From Desulfosarcina sp. OttesenSCG-928-A07 (GTDB taxonomy: Bacteria > Desulfobacterota > Desulfobacteria > Desulfobacterales > Desulfosarcinaceae), in assembly GCA_030267325.1 (NCBI GenBank), contig JAJDJS010000005.1, positions 28,887 through 92,886 on the forward strand: DNA of 64,000 nucleotides, given 5' to 3'. The notes below the pieces were generated by a model. That model did not search any database, had not been told where the DNA came from, and saw only the letters and a list, made by a program, of their open reading frames with translations. A program made the position numbers and the translations under genes. This document shows positions 42,867 to 51,722 of this stretch, one piece after another. How positions within the stretch are numbered: position 1 is the stretch's first letter; every line of letters begins with the position of its first letter.

Positions 42867-44140
42867 AAGACAAAAAAAATCTGATGGTCCAGTGGGATGG
42901 TGAAACAGTGGGGATTCTTGCACCCCACCGGAAGGGTCAGGTGAAATTTTCCTATACGCCGGAATGGATCGAAAACCATAACCTGCCGGTTTCACTTTCC
43001 ATGCCCTGTGCTGACGTCTCCTTTGACAGCAGAAAAAGTACGGCGTTTTTCGAAAATTTTCTGCCCGAAGCTGATATCTATAAAGAACTGTGCCGGGAAG
43101 CCAGAATTGACGGCGTGGACACCTACCAGTTTCTCCGGGTTTTCGGACAGGAGTGTGCAGGTGCCCTTGTTATCTTTCCCGAAGGCGAACCCCCCGAGAG
43201 CCCCCTTCCGGATGCCTACCGTGACATTACCGATGATCTGGAAGCCATCCTGGAAGCCAGTGACGGGATACCGTCAAGCAGCCTGATGGCGGAAACCCAA
43301 ACCCGATTGTCCATTGGCGGCGCCCAGAACAAACTGCCCGTTGTTTTTGAAAATGAACGGTTTTTGGTGCCGGCAGACAAATCCTATGCGCCCACCACAG
43401 CGATTCTCAAGCCCGCAACCGCTTCATTTCCGAATTTGCACCGCAATGAAGGGTTTTGCATGGCGCTTGCCCGCGAGGTGGGGCTCCAAACCCCGGATAC
43501 GGAAATTCTGCAAATCGGAAATCACCACGCCTATCTGGTCACACGATATGATCGCAAGCCTGCGGAAAACGGTGTTGCCCGCATCCACCAGGAGGATTTT
43601 TGTCAGGCCATGGGACTCGGCCGTTTGTACAAATATGAGAAAGAAGGCGGGCCCGGGTTTTCCGCGTGCGGCAAAACGCTCCTCCATCCCCTTATTTCGG
43701 AAAATGCCGTGGTTCGGGAAAGTTTCATCCGGTGTGTGCTGTTCAACTACATTATCGGCAACTGCGATGCGAACGGAAAGAATTTTTCTCTCCTTTATCG
43801 CGATAAGAAGAATGTGGAGCTGGCACCCTTTTACGACCTGTCCTCCACCCGGGTCTATCCTGAATGGACGAAAAAATGCGCCATGGCCATCGGAAAAACA
43901 TTCCATATTGACAGGATTGCACAGCAGTCCTGGAAACAATTTGCCGTGGATATGAACATTCGGCCGAATTGGTTGTATGAACTGATGGAAGAATTCCACG
44001 GTGCTGTTGCATCTGCCGTGGAGCCCCTGGCAACAGCCCATGAACAACAATATGGCGCGTCGCCCATTTATGAGTCCCTTGTGGACGTTGTCAAAGAAGG
44101 ATTAATCCGGCTGGGCCGCATTGTCGAAAGCAAGGGCTAA
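42863..44140 (+). CDS. hipA: HipA-type serine/threonine kinase toxin
   Basis: The 425-residue protein has the HipA N-subdomain-1 and kinase core. SIGGAQNKLPVV near 150-161 is the ATP-loop-like motif, and IGNCDANGKNFSLL near 299-312 contains the catalytic Asp. FYDLSST near 322-328 is the metal-binding equivalent of DFG. The usual His in the motif DxHxKN is Asn here (DANGKN). Known HipA phosphorylates glutamyl-tRNA synthetase and causes persistence; the substrate here is inferred. It is translationally coupled to hipB. Confidence 0.9.
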   Translation: MKDKKNLMVQWDGETVGILAPHRKGQVKFSYTPEWIENHNLPVSLSMPCADVSFDSRKSTAFFENFLPEADIYKELCREARIDGVDTYQFLRVFGQECAGALVIFPEGEPPESPLPDAYRDITDDLEAILEASDGIPSSSLMAETQTRLSIGGAQNKLPVVFENERFLVPADKSYAPTTAILKPATASFPNLHRNEGFCMALAREVGLQTPDTEILQIGNHHAYLVTRYDRKPAENGVARIHQEDFCQAMGLGRLYKYEKEGGPGFSACGKTLLHPLISENAVVRESFIRCVLFNYIIGNCDANGKNFSLLYRDKKNVELAPFYDLSSTRVYPEWTKKCAMAIGKTFHIDRIAQQSWKQFAVDMNIRPNWLYELMEEFHGAVASAVEPLATAHEQQYGASPIYESLVDVVKEGLIRLGRIVESKG

Positions 44141-44179
44141 TGGCACGGGCTTGGGAACTGTCTGAAGAATACCAGAAGA

Positions 44180-44581
44180 TTACTCGGTTATATCAGTAAC
44201 AAGCAAGTGAACACCAAAGCCAGCCATGGCTACTTGGTAAGTGCGTCCTGCCGTGAAATCGTATGTCAGGGGGATGTTTCTCCTTTGAATCCACGCCCTG
44301 TTCATCGTCTGATCATAATCGACCATAAAGGTATGTTCACCGGCGGGAAGCTGCACGGAAAACCAGTAATCTCCAAAATCAGATGACCAATTCACTTCTT
44401 TTTCATCGAAATTTTTTACTGTAAGGTTGCCTGCAAATTTTATGGTGCACAGTTCTTCAGGTGGAACAGAGGTCGCATATGGTATTTGTGTAGTGGCGGA
44501 AAGGCAGCCGGTTAGCAGGAAAACAGAACACACGATAATTAAACATAGACGCAGGGTGATACTGGAAGTGTGCATCTTCAT
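44180..44581 (-). CDS. Small DUF2846-like lipoprotein
   Basis: The 133-residue product has a signal peptide ending in a lipobox LLTGC (Cys26). The rest has the pattern of DUF2846-type lipoproteins, with PAGEHTFMVDYD and an aromatic C-terminal half. No catalytic motif is seen. AAAAGGAGACTCC precedes the start. It is convergent with hipA and stands alone. The stretch 44582-44769 upstream contains a palindromic repeat-like sequence (TATACTGGATT). Confidence 0.65.
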   Translation of the reverse strand: MKMHTSSITLRLCLIIVCSVFLLTGCLSATTQIPYATSVPPEELCTIKFAGNLTVKNFDEKEVNWSSDFGDYWFSVQLPAGEHTFMVDYDQTMNRAWIQRRNIPLTYDFTAGRTYQVAMAGFGVHLLVTDITE

Positions 44582-44769
44582 GGAGTCTCCTTTTCCTTTT
44601 GAAGCCGCGGATTTCGTTTTTTCAGGATATACTGGATTCCCTTCCCCACTTTTGCGAGGATGACGTTCCTGGGTGGGAATGACCGGAACTGGGCATCGTC
44701 AAGTTTGCCTTGGACAGTATTACTTGATCATAACGCGCAGTCAGTATGAGGTTATCTGATTCTCAGTCC

Positions 44770-45357
44770 TCATTCCGATTCACCCCACCGGCGAAACAGG
44801 TTGTGCTCAATATCAAAACAATCCAGCACTTTTCCGATGCTCTGGTGAATCAGATCCAAAATGGTTTGGGGCTGGTGATAAAATGCCGGCACAGGCGGAA
44901 GGATCGTTGCGCCAAGCTGGGCGGCAGTCACCATCAGCGAAAGATGCCCCTGGTGCAGGGGGGTTTCCCGGACCACCAGAACCAGCGGCCGCCGTTCCTT
45001 CAAGGTCACATCCGCAGCCCGCACCAAAAGATTTGCGTTAAAAGAATGGGAAATGGCTGACAGGGTTTTGATGGAGCAGGGAATCACGATCATTCCGGCT
45101 GTCTGAAATGAACCGCTGGCAATGGGAGCGGCAATATCGGTTTCGTCATAAAGGACAGTTGCCAGATCGCTAATCGTTTTCCGGGTGTGGGGCGTTTCAA
45201 TCCGGAGTGTGGTTTCTGCGGCCCGGGTCAGCACCACATGGGTTTCATATCCCAGGTGCTTGAGAACTTTCAGGGTTTCCAGGCCGTAAATCACCCCGCT
45301 TGCACCGGTGATGCCGATGACCAGCCGTTTTTTGGATGATGGAGATGGGGGTGTCAT
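44770..45357 (-). CDS. ubiX: Flavin prenyltransferase UbiX
   Basis: The 195-residue flavoprotein begins RLVIGITGASGVIYGLE near 10-26 and contains ASGSFQTAGMIVIPCS, ISHSFNANLLVRAADVTLKE and LPPVPAFYHQP, all UbiX hallmarks. It makes prenylated FMN for UbiD-family decarboxylases. Here that could serve ubiquinone/menaquinone synthesis or aromatic-acid metabolism; no UbiD lies in the window. The start overlaps the hisA stop by four bases, so it is coupled to hisA. Confidence 0.94.
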   Translation of the reverse strand: MTPPSPSSKKRLVIGITGASGVIYGLETLKVLKHLGYETHVVLTRAAETTLRIETPHTRKTISDLATVLYDETDIAAPIASGSFQTAGMIVIPCSIKTLSAISHSFNANLLVRAADVTLKERRPLVLVVRETPLHQGHLSLMVTAAQLGATILPPVPAFYHQPQTILDLIHQSIGKVLDCFDIEHNLFRRWGESE

Positions 45358-46148
45358 GACGGCTCACCCGAATCTCTTACTATCCGGGAAGGCCCGTAGC
45401 GCTTTGCCAGCTCAGCATAGCAAAGGCCGGTACCGCCGAAAATATCCAGACTGCTGCCCACCGTAAAATCAATGTGTCCGCTTCCCAGTGCCTCGATCGT
45501 GTCAATATCTTTCTGGGCGGCAATCCCTCCTGCATAGGTAATGGGAATTTTCTGCCATTTTCCCAGAAGCGTTACCAGTTCAGTTTCAATCCCGGCACAC
45601 CGGCCCTCCACATCCACCGCATGGATCAGAAATTCATCGCAAAACGCGGAAAGGCGGTCCATCAGGGCAGCGTTTACCGCTTCATCTGTCAGGGTCTGCC
45701 AGCGGTTGGTGGCCATCACATAGGTGTTTCCGCTTCGGCGGCAGCTCAAATCCAGCACCAGGCGGTTTTTCCCGATTTTCCGGCTCAGGGCAGAAAGCCG
45801 ATCCATGTGAATCCGGCCGGCGTCAAACACCCAGGACGTGACAATCACATGGCTGGCGCCGGCATCCAACCAGCCGGGCGCATTGTCAATATCAATGCCG
45901 CCGCCGATCTGAAGCCCGCCGGGCCAGGCGGAAAGGGCAGATTTCGCAGCGTTTGTGTTTCCCGGCCCCAACTGAATCACATGGCCGCCGGAAAGGTTAT
46001 CCCTGTGATAGAGTCGGGCAAACCAATCAGCGGGTTTTGTTGCTTCAAAATTGATTTTGAGAGAAGCATCAGCATGGTCGGACAAGGTGCCGCCGACAAT
46101 CTGTTTCACCACGCCGGCGTGAAGGTCGATGCAGGGGCGAAAGCGCAT
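45354..46148 (-). CDS. hisA: Phosphoribosylformimino-AICAR-P isomerase, eukaryotic HIS6 type
   Basis: The 264-residue TIM-barrel protein begins MRFRPCIDLHAGVVKQIVGG, which is the fungal HIS6 pattern, not the usual bacterial HisA start. VIVTSWVFDAGRIHMDRL, LVLDLSCRR, EFLIHAVDVEGRCAGI and FTVGSSLDIFGG also match my recollection of yeast His6. It isomerises ProFAR to PRFAR in histidine biosynthesis. The catalytic Asp is expected in CIDLH and in DVEG. No other his genes are adjacent; it is coupled to ubiX. Such HIS6-type genes occur in few bacteria. Confidence 0.85.
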   Translation of the reverse strand: MRFRPCIDLHAGVVKQIVGGTLSDHADASLKINFEATKPADWFARLYHRDNLSGGHVIQLGPGNTNAAKSALSAWPGGLQIGGGIDIDNAPGWLDAGASHVIVTSWVFDAGRIHMDRLSALSRKIGKNRLVLDLSCRRSGNTYVMATNRWQTLTDEAVNAALMDRLSAFCDEFLIHAVDVEGRCAGIETELVTLLGKWQKIPITYAGGIAAQKDIDTIEALGSGHIDFTVGSSLDIFGGTGLCYAELAKRYGPSRIVRDSGEPS

Positions 46149-46527
46149 GGCATCAGATCTTTCTTATGGGAAAAACTTGTGGAGTGCGGCAGCTGATGAT
46201 GACGACAGGACAGCAAGCTGCCATGATTGTTCTTGGCGCATAGGAGAATGTCCTGATCCGGCTTGCGTGAGATCACCGGAAACGATATTGAAAAGTGGAG
46301 TTTCCGCAGGACAACAGATCCGGAATCTGTTCATTGGGCCGATCATGATCACCGGGTCCGAAAAGAGGGTGAGGCACATGCCCATGGTGATCCGGGATAA
46401 ACAATTCGACCTTGGTAAAATTACAGGAAACCATTTGATTGTGCAAGAAAGTTAAAGTCCTGTGAGAATGAAATCCCCATCTTCATCCATGGAAAATGCA
46501 CCCATTCAGTGAAAGAAAGGAAACACC
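46149..46527. other. Intergenic stretch, no gene supported
   Basis: A frame from 46129 encodes 108 residues ending at 46455, but it starts inside hisA on the opposite strand and resembles nothing I know. The only clear element is the GAAAGGAAA ribosome binding site at 46515-46523 for the methyltransferase gene. Confidence 0.45.
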
Positions 46528-47529
46528 ATGAGTTCTGAAAAATGGTCTTCGGCACGAATTCTCCGGATGTCCGGTAACTACTGGGCTACCTGCGTGCTGC
46601 ATACGGCAGTGGAACTGGATCTGTTTACCCGTATCGGACAGGGACGCGTGGATGGTCCGGCACTGGCCCGGCAGATCAATGCGCCAGAAGACGGGATGAT
46701 CCGGCTTCTGGATGCGGTTGTGGCCATGGGCCTTCTCAACAAGGACCGGTACGGATACACCAATACCGAGGCGGCCAGCACCTGGCTGGATGCCCGTTCG
46801 CCCCACTATCTGGGGTTTATCATTCAGCACCACCATCACCTGATGCCCCTTTGGGCCAGGCTTCCGGACACCCTCCGATCCGGAAAACCCGGCGCAGATC
46901 CGGACCGGAAAAGGGGCCCCAAAGAGCGGCAGGCCTTTCTCATGGGCATGTTCAACCTGGCCATGGAACTGGCGCCTGCCATTGTGCCGGCTGTGGACCT
47001 TTCCGCCTGCAAAACACTTCTGGATCTGGGCGGCGGGCCAGGCACCTACGCCATCGAGTTTTGCCGTCACTACCCGAATTTGACCGCCACTGTGATGGAT
47101 CTTTCCACCACCCGCCTGTTTGCCGAAGAAACAATCCGCCGCATGGGCATGGCAGATCGCATTACCTTTGTTGACGGCAATTTTCTCACTGAGGAGATTC
47201 CCGGAAAGTTTGACGCAGTGTGGATGTCCCACATCCTCCATGGTGATTCCCCTGAAGATTGTCATAAAATTGTAAAAAAAGCAGCAGGTTGTCTGAATCC
47301 CGGCGGAATGGCGGTCATTCATGAGTTTGTCTTGGCAGATACCCTGGACCGGCCGCTTTTTCCGGCGCTTTTTTCCCTCAACATGCTGCTGATGACCCAA
47401 GGCGGCCGGAGCTACAGCGAGTCTCAGCTGGCCGCCATGCTGACGGATGCGGGCCTTTACGATGTCGGCCGGATTCCCTGTCCGGAATCTGAAAACACCG
47501 GTCTGGTGAAAGGCGTCAAACCCGCATGA
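46528..47529 (+). CDS. SAM-dependent O-methyltransferase with winged-helix dimerisation domain
   Basis: The 333-residue protein has an N-terminal winged-helix region (about 10-100) and a SAM-binding domain with TLLDLGGGPGTYAIEF near 168-183. AVWMSHILHG and MAVIHEFVLAD follow. This is the layout of plant-like and ASMT-like small-molecule O-methyltransferases. The GxGxG motif and dimerisation domain are clear, but the substrate is not. It is followed by rsmG after 24 bases. A GAAAGGAAA ribosome binding site precedes the ATG. Confidence 0.83.
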   Translation: MSSEKWSSARILRMSGNYWATCVLHTAVELDLFTRIGQGRVDGPALARQINAPEDGMIRLLDAVVAMGLLNKDRYGYTNTEAASTWLDARSPHYLGFIIQHHHHLMPLWARLPDTLRSGKPGADPDRKRGPKERQAFLMGMFNLAMELAPAIVPAVDLSACKTLLDLGGGPGTYAIEFCRHYPNLTATVMDLSTTRLFAEETIRRMGMADRITFVDGNFLTEEIPGKFDAVWMSHILHGDSPEDCHKIVKKAAGCLNPGGMAVIHEFVLADTLDRPLFPALFSLNMLLMTQGGRSYSESQLAAMLTDAGLYDVGRIPCPESENTGLVKGVKPA

Positions 47530-47553
47530 AGCCAAGCAGCGGAAAGCAATCCC

Positions 47554-48249
47554 ATGGACATTGACGACGGCAATTGGCAAAAGCTTCTTATGGACGGCGC
47601 CGCACGTCTGGGTGTTTTTGTATCCCCGGACCATGCGGCTGCCATGGGGCGCCACGCCAGGGAGATGCTCCACTGGAACACGGTTTCCAATCTGACCACC
47701 ATTGTTGACCCAGCGGCGGTGGCCCTGAAGCATTATGTGGACTCCCTTGCGGCGGCCAAGTTTGCGACACAAGGGGCAATTGTGCTGGATGCTGGATCTG
47801 GTGCGGGTTTTCCCGGAATTCCCTTAAAAATCCTGCGTCCGGATCTGACGGTGACCCTGGTGGACAGTGTCCGGAGAAAAATCTCTTTTTTAAATTATGT
47901 GATCAGCGTGTTGAAACTGGCGGGAATTACAGCAGTCCATGGCCGGCTTGAGGCACTGGGAAAAATGCCGGAATACCGGATGCGGTTTGATCAAGTGATC
48001 TGCCGGGCGTTTTCTTCCCTTGAAGAATTTGCGGCAAAGGGGCTTTTCTTTCTGAAGCCCGGCGGAATGCTTCTGGCCATGAAAGGTCCGCAGGCCTCCC
48101 ATGATCACGAAACCGGAACCCTCCACCGCAGCGACATCATCTTTCTGGCCAAACATGCGTTCCGTATTCGGATGCATGCCTACGAACTGCCGTTTTCAGG
48201 AGACCAGCGCCTTCTTGTGCAATTGACCCTGATGGGACGGCAGCCATAA
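47554..48249 (+). CDS. rsmG: 16S rRNA (guanine-527-N7)-methyltransferase RsmG
   Basis: The 231-residue protein has HWNTVSNLTTIVDP near 40-53, DSLAA, then VLDAGSGAGFPGIPLKI near 77-93 and LVDSVRRKISFL near 100-111, all RsmG signatures. It methylates G527 of 16S rRNA. Its neighbour is a methyltransferase of unrelated type. The start at 47554 has only a weak ribosome binding site. It is convergent with rpsI, and the terminator at 48297-48332 lies between. Confidence 0.94.
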   Translation: MDIDDGNWQKLLMDGAARLGVFVSPDHAAAMGRHAREMLHWNTVSNLTTIVDPAAVALKHYVDSLAAAKFATQGAIVLDAGSGAGFPGIPLKILRPDLTVTLVDSVRRKISFLNYVISVLKLAGITAVHGRLEALGKMPEYRMRFDQVICRAFSSLEEFAAKGLFFLKPGGMLLAMKGPQASHDHETGTLHRSDIIFLAKHAFRIRMHAYELPFSGDQRLLVQLTLMGRQP

Positions 48250-48296
48250 CGGGTGGTGTCTGTTGGGTGGAAGCGGGATTTGGGCAGAGGAAGCGC

Positions 48297-48332
48297 AAAA
48301 AGGGGAGGGCGGTTTGTTTTCCGCCACTCCCC
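48297..48332 (-). terminator. Terminator of rplM-rpsI
   Basis: On the minus strand GGGGAGTGGCGG (48321-48332) pairs with the complement at 48302-48312 with one bulge, around an 8-nt loop, and five Ts follow (48297-48301). It lies 28 bases past the rpsI stop. Confidence 0.85.
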
Positions 48333-48359
48333 AAATGAGGATACAATAAAAATCTGATT

Positions 48360-48755
48360 TTAACGCTTGGAGAACTGGAACCGACCGCGGGCACCCTTTT
48401 GGCCGTATTTTTTACGTTCTTTGGCCCGGGGATCGCGTTTGATAAAGCCTGCCCGTTTTAATGACGGACGAAGATCCGAATCAAACAAAATCAGCGCTTT
48501 GGTAATACCGTGGCGAACCGCACCGGCCTGACCGGAGATACCGCCGCCATGGACACTCACAGTTATATCAAAGGAATCCGTAGTGTTGGTCAGGGCGAGT
48601 GGCTGGCGCAGAATCGCCCGTGCGGTCCCGATGGTGAAGTATTCATCTGCAGGGCGATCGTTCACCAGGATGGTACCGTTTCCCGGCTTGATCCAGGTTC
48701 TGGCAATGGCGTTTTTGCGTTTTCCAGTAGCGTAGTATGTTTTTTCTGTGGCCAT
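48360..48755 (-). CDS. rpsI: Ribosomal protein S9
   Basis: The 131-residue protein begins [20 protein letters not shown] and ends [17 protein letters not shown], the conserved basic S9 tail that contacts tRNA in the P site. The motif [18 protein letters not shown] is also typical of S9. It lies 29 bases after rplM in the universal rplM-rpsI order. Expression is from the rplM promoter. Confidence 0.97.
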   Translation of the reverse strand: MATEKTYYATGKRKNAIARTWIKPGNGTILVNDRPADEYFTIGTARAILRQPLALTNTTDSFDITVSVHGGGISGQAGAVRHGITKALILFDSDLRPSLKRAGFIKRDPRAKERKKYGQKGARGRFQFSKR

Positions 48756-48784
48756 GAAATTCCTCGGTCATTCCTTAATATGTA

Positions 48785-49219
48785 TTAAAGCTGCAGGGGC
48801 TTTGGCTGCTGTGCCTCATGGGGATGTTGGTCGCCGGCATACACTTTGAGCTTTTTAAAGAGTTTCCGACCCAGGCTGTTTTTGGGAAGCATCCCCTTGA
48901 CTGCGAACCGGATGATGTCTTCAGGCCGTTTTTCAATGAGCTTTCCGGCGGTGATGCTTTTCAGTCCGCCCACATACCCACTGTGGCGATAATAGAGTTT
49001 CTGGTCCATTTTTCTGCCGGTCAGCGTTACTTTTTCAGCATTGATCACCACTACCGAGTCCCCAAGATCCGCATGGGGTGTGTACAGGGGGCTGTTTTTT
49101 CCCCGCAGGGCAGCGGCAATCTGAGATGCCATCCGGCCAAGGACAGCACCGTTGGCATCAACGATCCACCATTTGTTCGGGTTGTCCGCGTTTGTCGCGC
49201 TGTAGGTGTACTTTTTCAC
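48785..49219 (-). CDS. rplM: Ribosomal protein L13
   Basis: The 144-residue protein has [20 protein letters not shown] near 16-35, [18 protein letters not shown] and [19 protein letters not shown], all L13 signatures. The start is GTG at 49219 with CAGGAG nine bases upstream. A strong promoter lies at 49256-49284. It forms the standard operon with rpsI and is one of the first 50S assembly proteins. Confidence 0.97.
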   Translation of the reverse strand: MKKYTYSATNADNPNKWWIVDANGAVLGRMASQIAAALRGKNSPLYTPHADLGDSVVVINAEKVTLTGRKMDQKLYYRHSGYVGGLKSITAGKLIEKRPEDIIRFAVKGMLPKNSLGRKLFKKLKVYAGDQHPHEAQQPKPLQL

Positions 49220-49255
49220 TGTTTTGGCTCCTGTGTATTTCTTTGAATCCGGGGA

Positions 49256-49284
49256 GTATTAATGGACAATCCGCGGGATGTCAA
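49256..49284 (-). promoter_or_regulatory. rplM-rpsI promoter
   Basis: On the minus strand TTGACA (49279-49284) and TAATAC (49256-49261) are separated by exactly 17 bases. This is one of the best sigma70-type matches in the window. Confidence 0.7.
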
Positions 49285-49418
49285 CCAGAATTCACAAGCA
49301 AAGGCGCTTTTGGATGAAAAATTCCATTCGCACGGGAGAGGTTGAAACCACCTGGCCGACCGTGATAGACACGGTTTTAATGATAGCCGGCGCATGGTTT
49401 CCGGTAAAGTGAGGATAT

Positions 49419-50786
49419 ATGACCCGAAAATCTCCCAAAACCCTGTTTGCCTGTCAATCCTGCGGGTATGAATCTCCCAAATGGATGGGCCGTTGTACGG
49501 AATGCGGGGCCTGGGATGCCTTTACTGAAACCCGGCGGCAAGCTGATTTTTCAAAAAACAGGACCCTGACCGACAGCCGCACCAATGTGCCGGTGCCCAT
49601 TGATGATGCTCCGCTTCTGGATGAAGTCCGGCTTTCCACGGGCATCGGCGAGTTTGACCGGGTACTGGGCGGAGGGCTGGTGACAGGATCCCTGGTGCTG
49701 ATCGGCGGGGATCCGGGAATCGGCAAATCCACCCTGATGCTCCAGGTCCTCCACGGCATTGCGGCAGCAGGTCAAAAGGCCCTTTATGTGTCCGGCGAAG
49801 AATCGGTCCGGCAGATTCGCCTGCGCAGCCGGCGGCTGGATATTGTGTCCCACACCCTTCTGGTGGTTTCTGAAATTGATCTGGACGCCATTTTGGCCAT
49901 GGTGGAAGACCAGCGACCGGATGTGCTGGTGGTGGATTCCATCCAGACCCTGTTTTCCCCTGACCTCACATCTGCGCCTGGCAGTGTGAGCCAGGTCCGG
50001 GAATCTGCCATGCGGCTGATGCTCATGGCCAAACGCACGGGCATCCCCACTTTTCTGGTGGGCCATGTGACCAAGGACGGCGCCATTGCCGGTCCGCGGC
50101 TTTTGGAACACATGGTGGACACGGTGCTGTACTTTGAAGGGGACCGGAACCATATTTTCCGGATTCTCCGGGCTGTCAAAAACCGGTTCGGCTCCACCAA
50201 TGAAATCGGCGTGTTTGAAATGAAATCCGCTGGGCTGTGTCAGGTGGAAAACCCGTCATCTGTATTTTTGTCTGAACGGCCCGCGCAGTCTGCCGGGTCT
50301 GTGGTCACATCCACCATGGAGGGCACCCGTCCGATTCTGGTGGAACTTCAGGCCTTGGTGGCCAACTCCCATCTGGGAACTCCCCGGCGGACCATTCTGG
50401 GACTGGATGCCAACCGGGTGGCCTTGTTGGTGGCGGTGATGGAAAAGCAATTGGGCATGCAGCTTACGGGTCACGACATTTTCATGAATGTGGCCGGCGG
50501 TGTGAAAGTTCTGGAGCCTGCGGTGGATCTGGCCATTGTGGCGGCGGTGGCGTCCAGTTTTCTGGACCGTCCGGTCCGGCAGGACACCCTTGTAATGGGA
50601 GAGGTGGGGCTTGCCGGTGAAATCCGGGCTGTGGGGAACATCGAAAACCGGGTCATGGAGGCGAAAAAAATGGGATTTTCATGCTGTGTGGTGCCGCTGG
50701 GCAGCATGAAACGTCTGAACCTGCCAGAGGGCCTTCATGTGGAAGGGGTGTCCGCCATCAGGTCTGCGGTTGATTACTTGTTCTGA
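49419..50786 (+). CDS. radA: DNA repair protein RadA
   Basis: The 455-residue protein has the N-terminal zinc finger CQSC...CTEC (Cys12, 15, 26, 29) and Walker A GDPGIGKST near 96-104. The RadA-specific KNRFG motif lies near 252-256, and a Lon-like C-terminal domain (GEVGLAGEIRAVGNIENR) follows. It promotes branch migration in recombination. The start at 49419 follows GTGAGG. It is convergent to nothing and followed by rlmE after 119 bases. Confidence 0.96.
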   Translation: MTRKSPKTLFACQSCGYESPKWMGRCTECGAWDAFTETRRQADFSKNRTLTDSRTNVPVPIDDAPLLDEVRLSTGIGEFDRVLGGGLVTGSLVLIGGDPGIGKSTLMLQVLHGIAAAGQKALYVSGEESVRQIRLRSRRLDIVSHTLLVVSEIDLDAILAMVEDQRPDVLVVDSIQTLFSPDLTSAPGSVSQVRESAMRLMLMAKRTGIPTFLVGHVTKDGAIAGPRLLEHMVDTVLYFEGDRNHIFRILRAVKNRFGSTNEIGVFEMKSAGLCQVENPSSVFLSERPAQSAGSVVTSTMEGTRPILVELQALVANSHLGTPRRTILGLDANRVALLVAVMEKQLGMQLTGHDIFMNVAGGVKVLEPAVDLAIVAAVASSFLDRPVRQDTLVMGEVGLAGEIRAVGNIENRVMEAKKMGFSCCVVPLGSMKRLNLPEGLHVEGVSAIRSAVDYLF

Positions 50787-50905
50787 TGGACAGAGTTGTC
50801 TTTGGGTCTCTCTTTTCTCTCGCCAATGAACCGTCAACCTGTTTATTCCATTGATAATAATATCGCCGGAAGGGCTGGCGCTTGACTTGAACCAGGTGAA
50901 ACGAT

Positions 50906-51541
50906 ATGAACCGGCAGTCTCGAAACCCGGGAAATCCATGGGCGGATCACTATACCCGCCAGGCCAAACACGACCATTTTGCGGCTCGGTCCGTCTACAA
51001 ACTCCAGGAAATCCAGAAAAAATACCATATTCTGCGAAAAGGAGACCGGGTTCTGGACCTGGGATGCGCGCCGGGTTCATGGCTTCAGTTTGCCGCCGCT
51101 GAGGTAGGAACAACGGGCCGGGTGGCAGGAATTGATCTTTCTCCGGTCACGCTTACGCTTCCGGACCATGTCACCGTGGTGACCGGTGATGTGGCGGACT
51201 TTCCCTCCCATCTGTCCCGGCTGGAAATGATGCGGGTTCATGTGGTACTCAGTGATATGGCGCCTTCAACAACCGGAAACGCGTTTGTGGATGTGGCCCG
51301 TTCCGTTGGACTGGCCGAATCTGCCTTGTCTATTGCTGACCAGGTATTGCTGACTGGCGGGCATTTTGTCTGCAAGATTTTCCAGGGGGCGGATTTCAAA
51401 GTGTTTGCGGATCAGGTTAAGCAGCGGTTTGATCGCCAGACCGCTCTCCGGCCCCAAAGCACCCGGAAGGCGAGCCGGGAGGTGTTTATTATCGGACTTG
51501 GGAAAAAAAACGGAAAATCCCCTTCAGGAAAGCAGATATGA
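50906..51541 (+). CDS. rlmE: 23S rRNA (uridine-2552-2'-O)-methyltransferase RlmE
   Basis: The 211-residue protein has HFAARSVYKLQEI near 24-36 and VLDLGCAPGSWLQFA near 49-63. The catalytic tetrad is visible as Lys32, Asp117 (LSDMAP), Lys157 (VCKIFQG) and Glu192 (SREVF). It methylates U2552 in the 50S A-loop. A short frame starts inside its stop codon. It is co-directional with yebC 181 bases downstream. Confidence 0.95.
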   Translation: MNRQSRNPGNPWADHYTRQAKHDHFAARSVYKLQEIQKKYHILRKGDRVLDLGCAPGSWLQFAAAEVGTTGRVAGIDLSPVTLTLPDHVTVVTGDVADFPSHLSRLEMMRVHVVLSDMAPSTTGNAFVDVARSVGLAESALSIADQVLLTGGHFVCKIFQGADFKVFADQVKQRFDRQTALRPQSTRKASREVFIIGLGKKNGKSPSGKQI

Positions 51542-51636
51542 CGCGGTTTCGATTTCAACTGCATGCCCTTATCCGGCTTCGCCAGTTTCTTTTCCAGCTC
51601 CACCCTTTGGGGCAAGGGCCAACCCCGCAAGCCTGA
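51538..51636 (+). CDS. Possible 32-residue overlapping reading frame
   Basis: ATG at 51538 overlaps the rlmE stop (ATGA) and encodes a basic peptide beginning MTRFRFQLHALIRLRQF. The overlap looks like translational coupling, but the frame is short and I recognise nothing. It may be a decayed gene start. Confidence 0.2.
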   Translation: MTRFRFQLHALIRLRQFLFQLHPLGQGPTPQA

Positions 51637-51722
51637 AAATCAGAAAACAGACGGCACCTTAGCTATCTTAAAAACGCGATTCAAAACCGTGCCTGTATGG
51701 ACCCTTTTCAAGGAGAAACTTC

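Noticed and set aside
46129..46455. 108-residue gene between hisA and the methyltransferase
   Set aside because: It overlaps hisA on the opposite strand and has no recognisable motif or ribosome binding site.
51541..51722. Riboswitch in front of yebC
   Set aside because: Segments such as GGGCAAGGGCCAACCCCGC look foldable, but they do not match any riboswitch consensus I know and a normal ribosome binding site is present.
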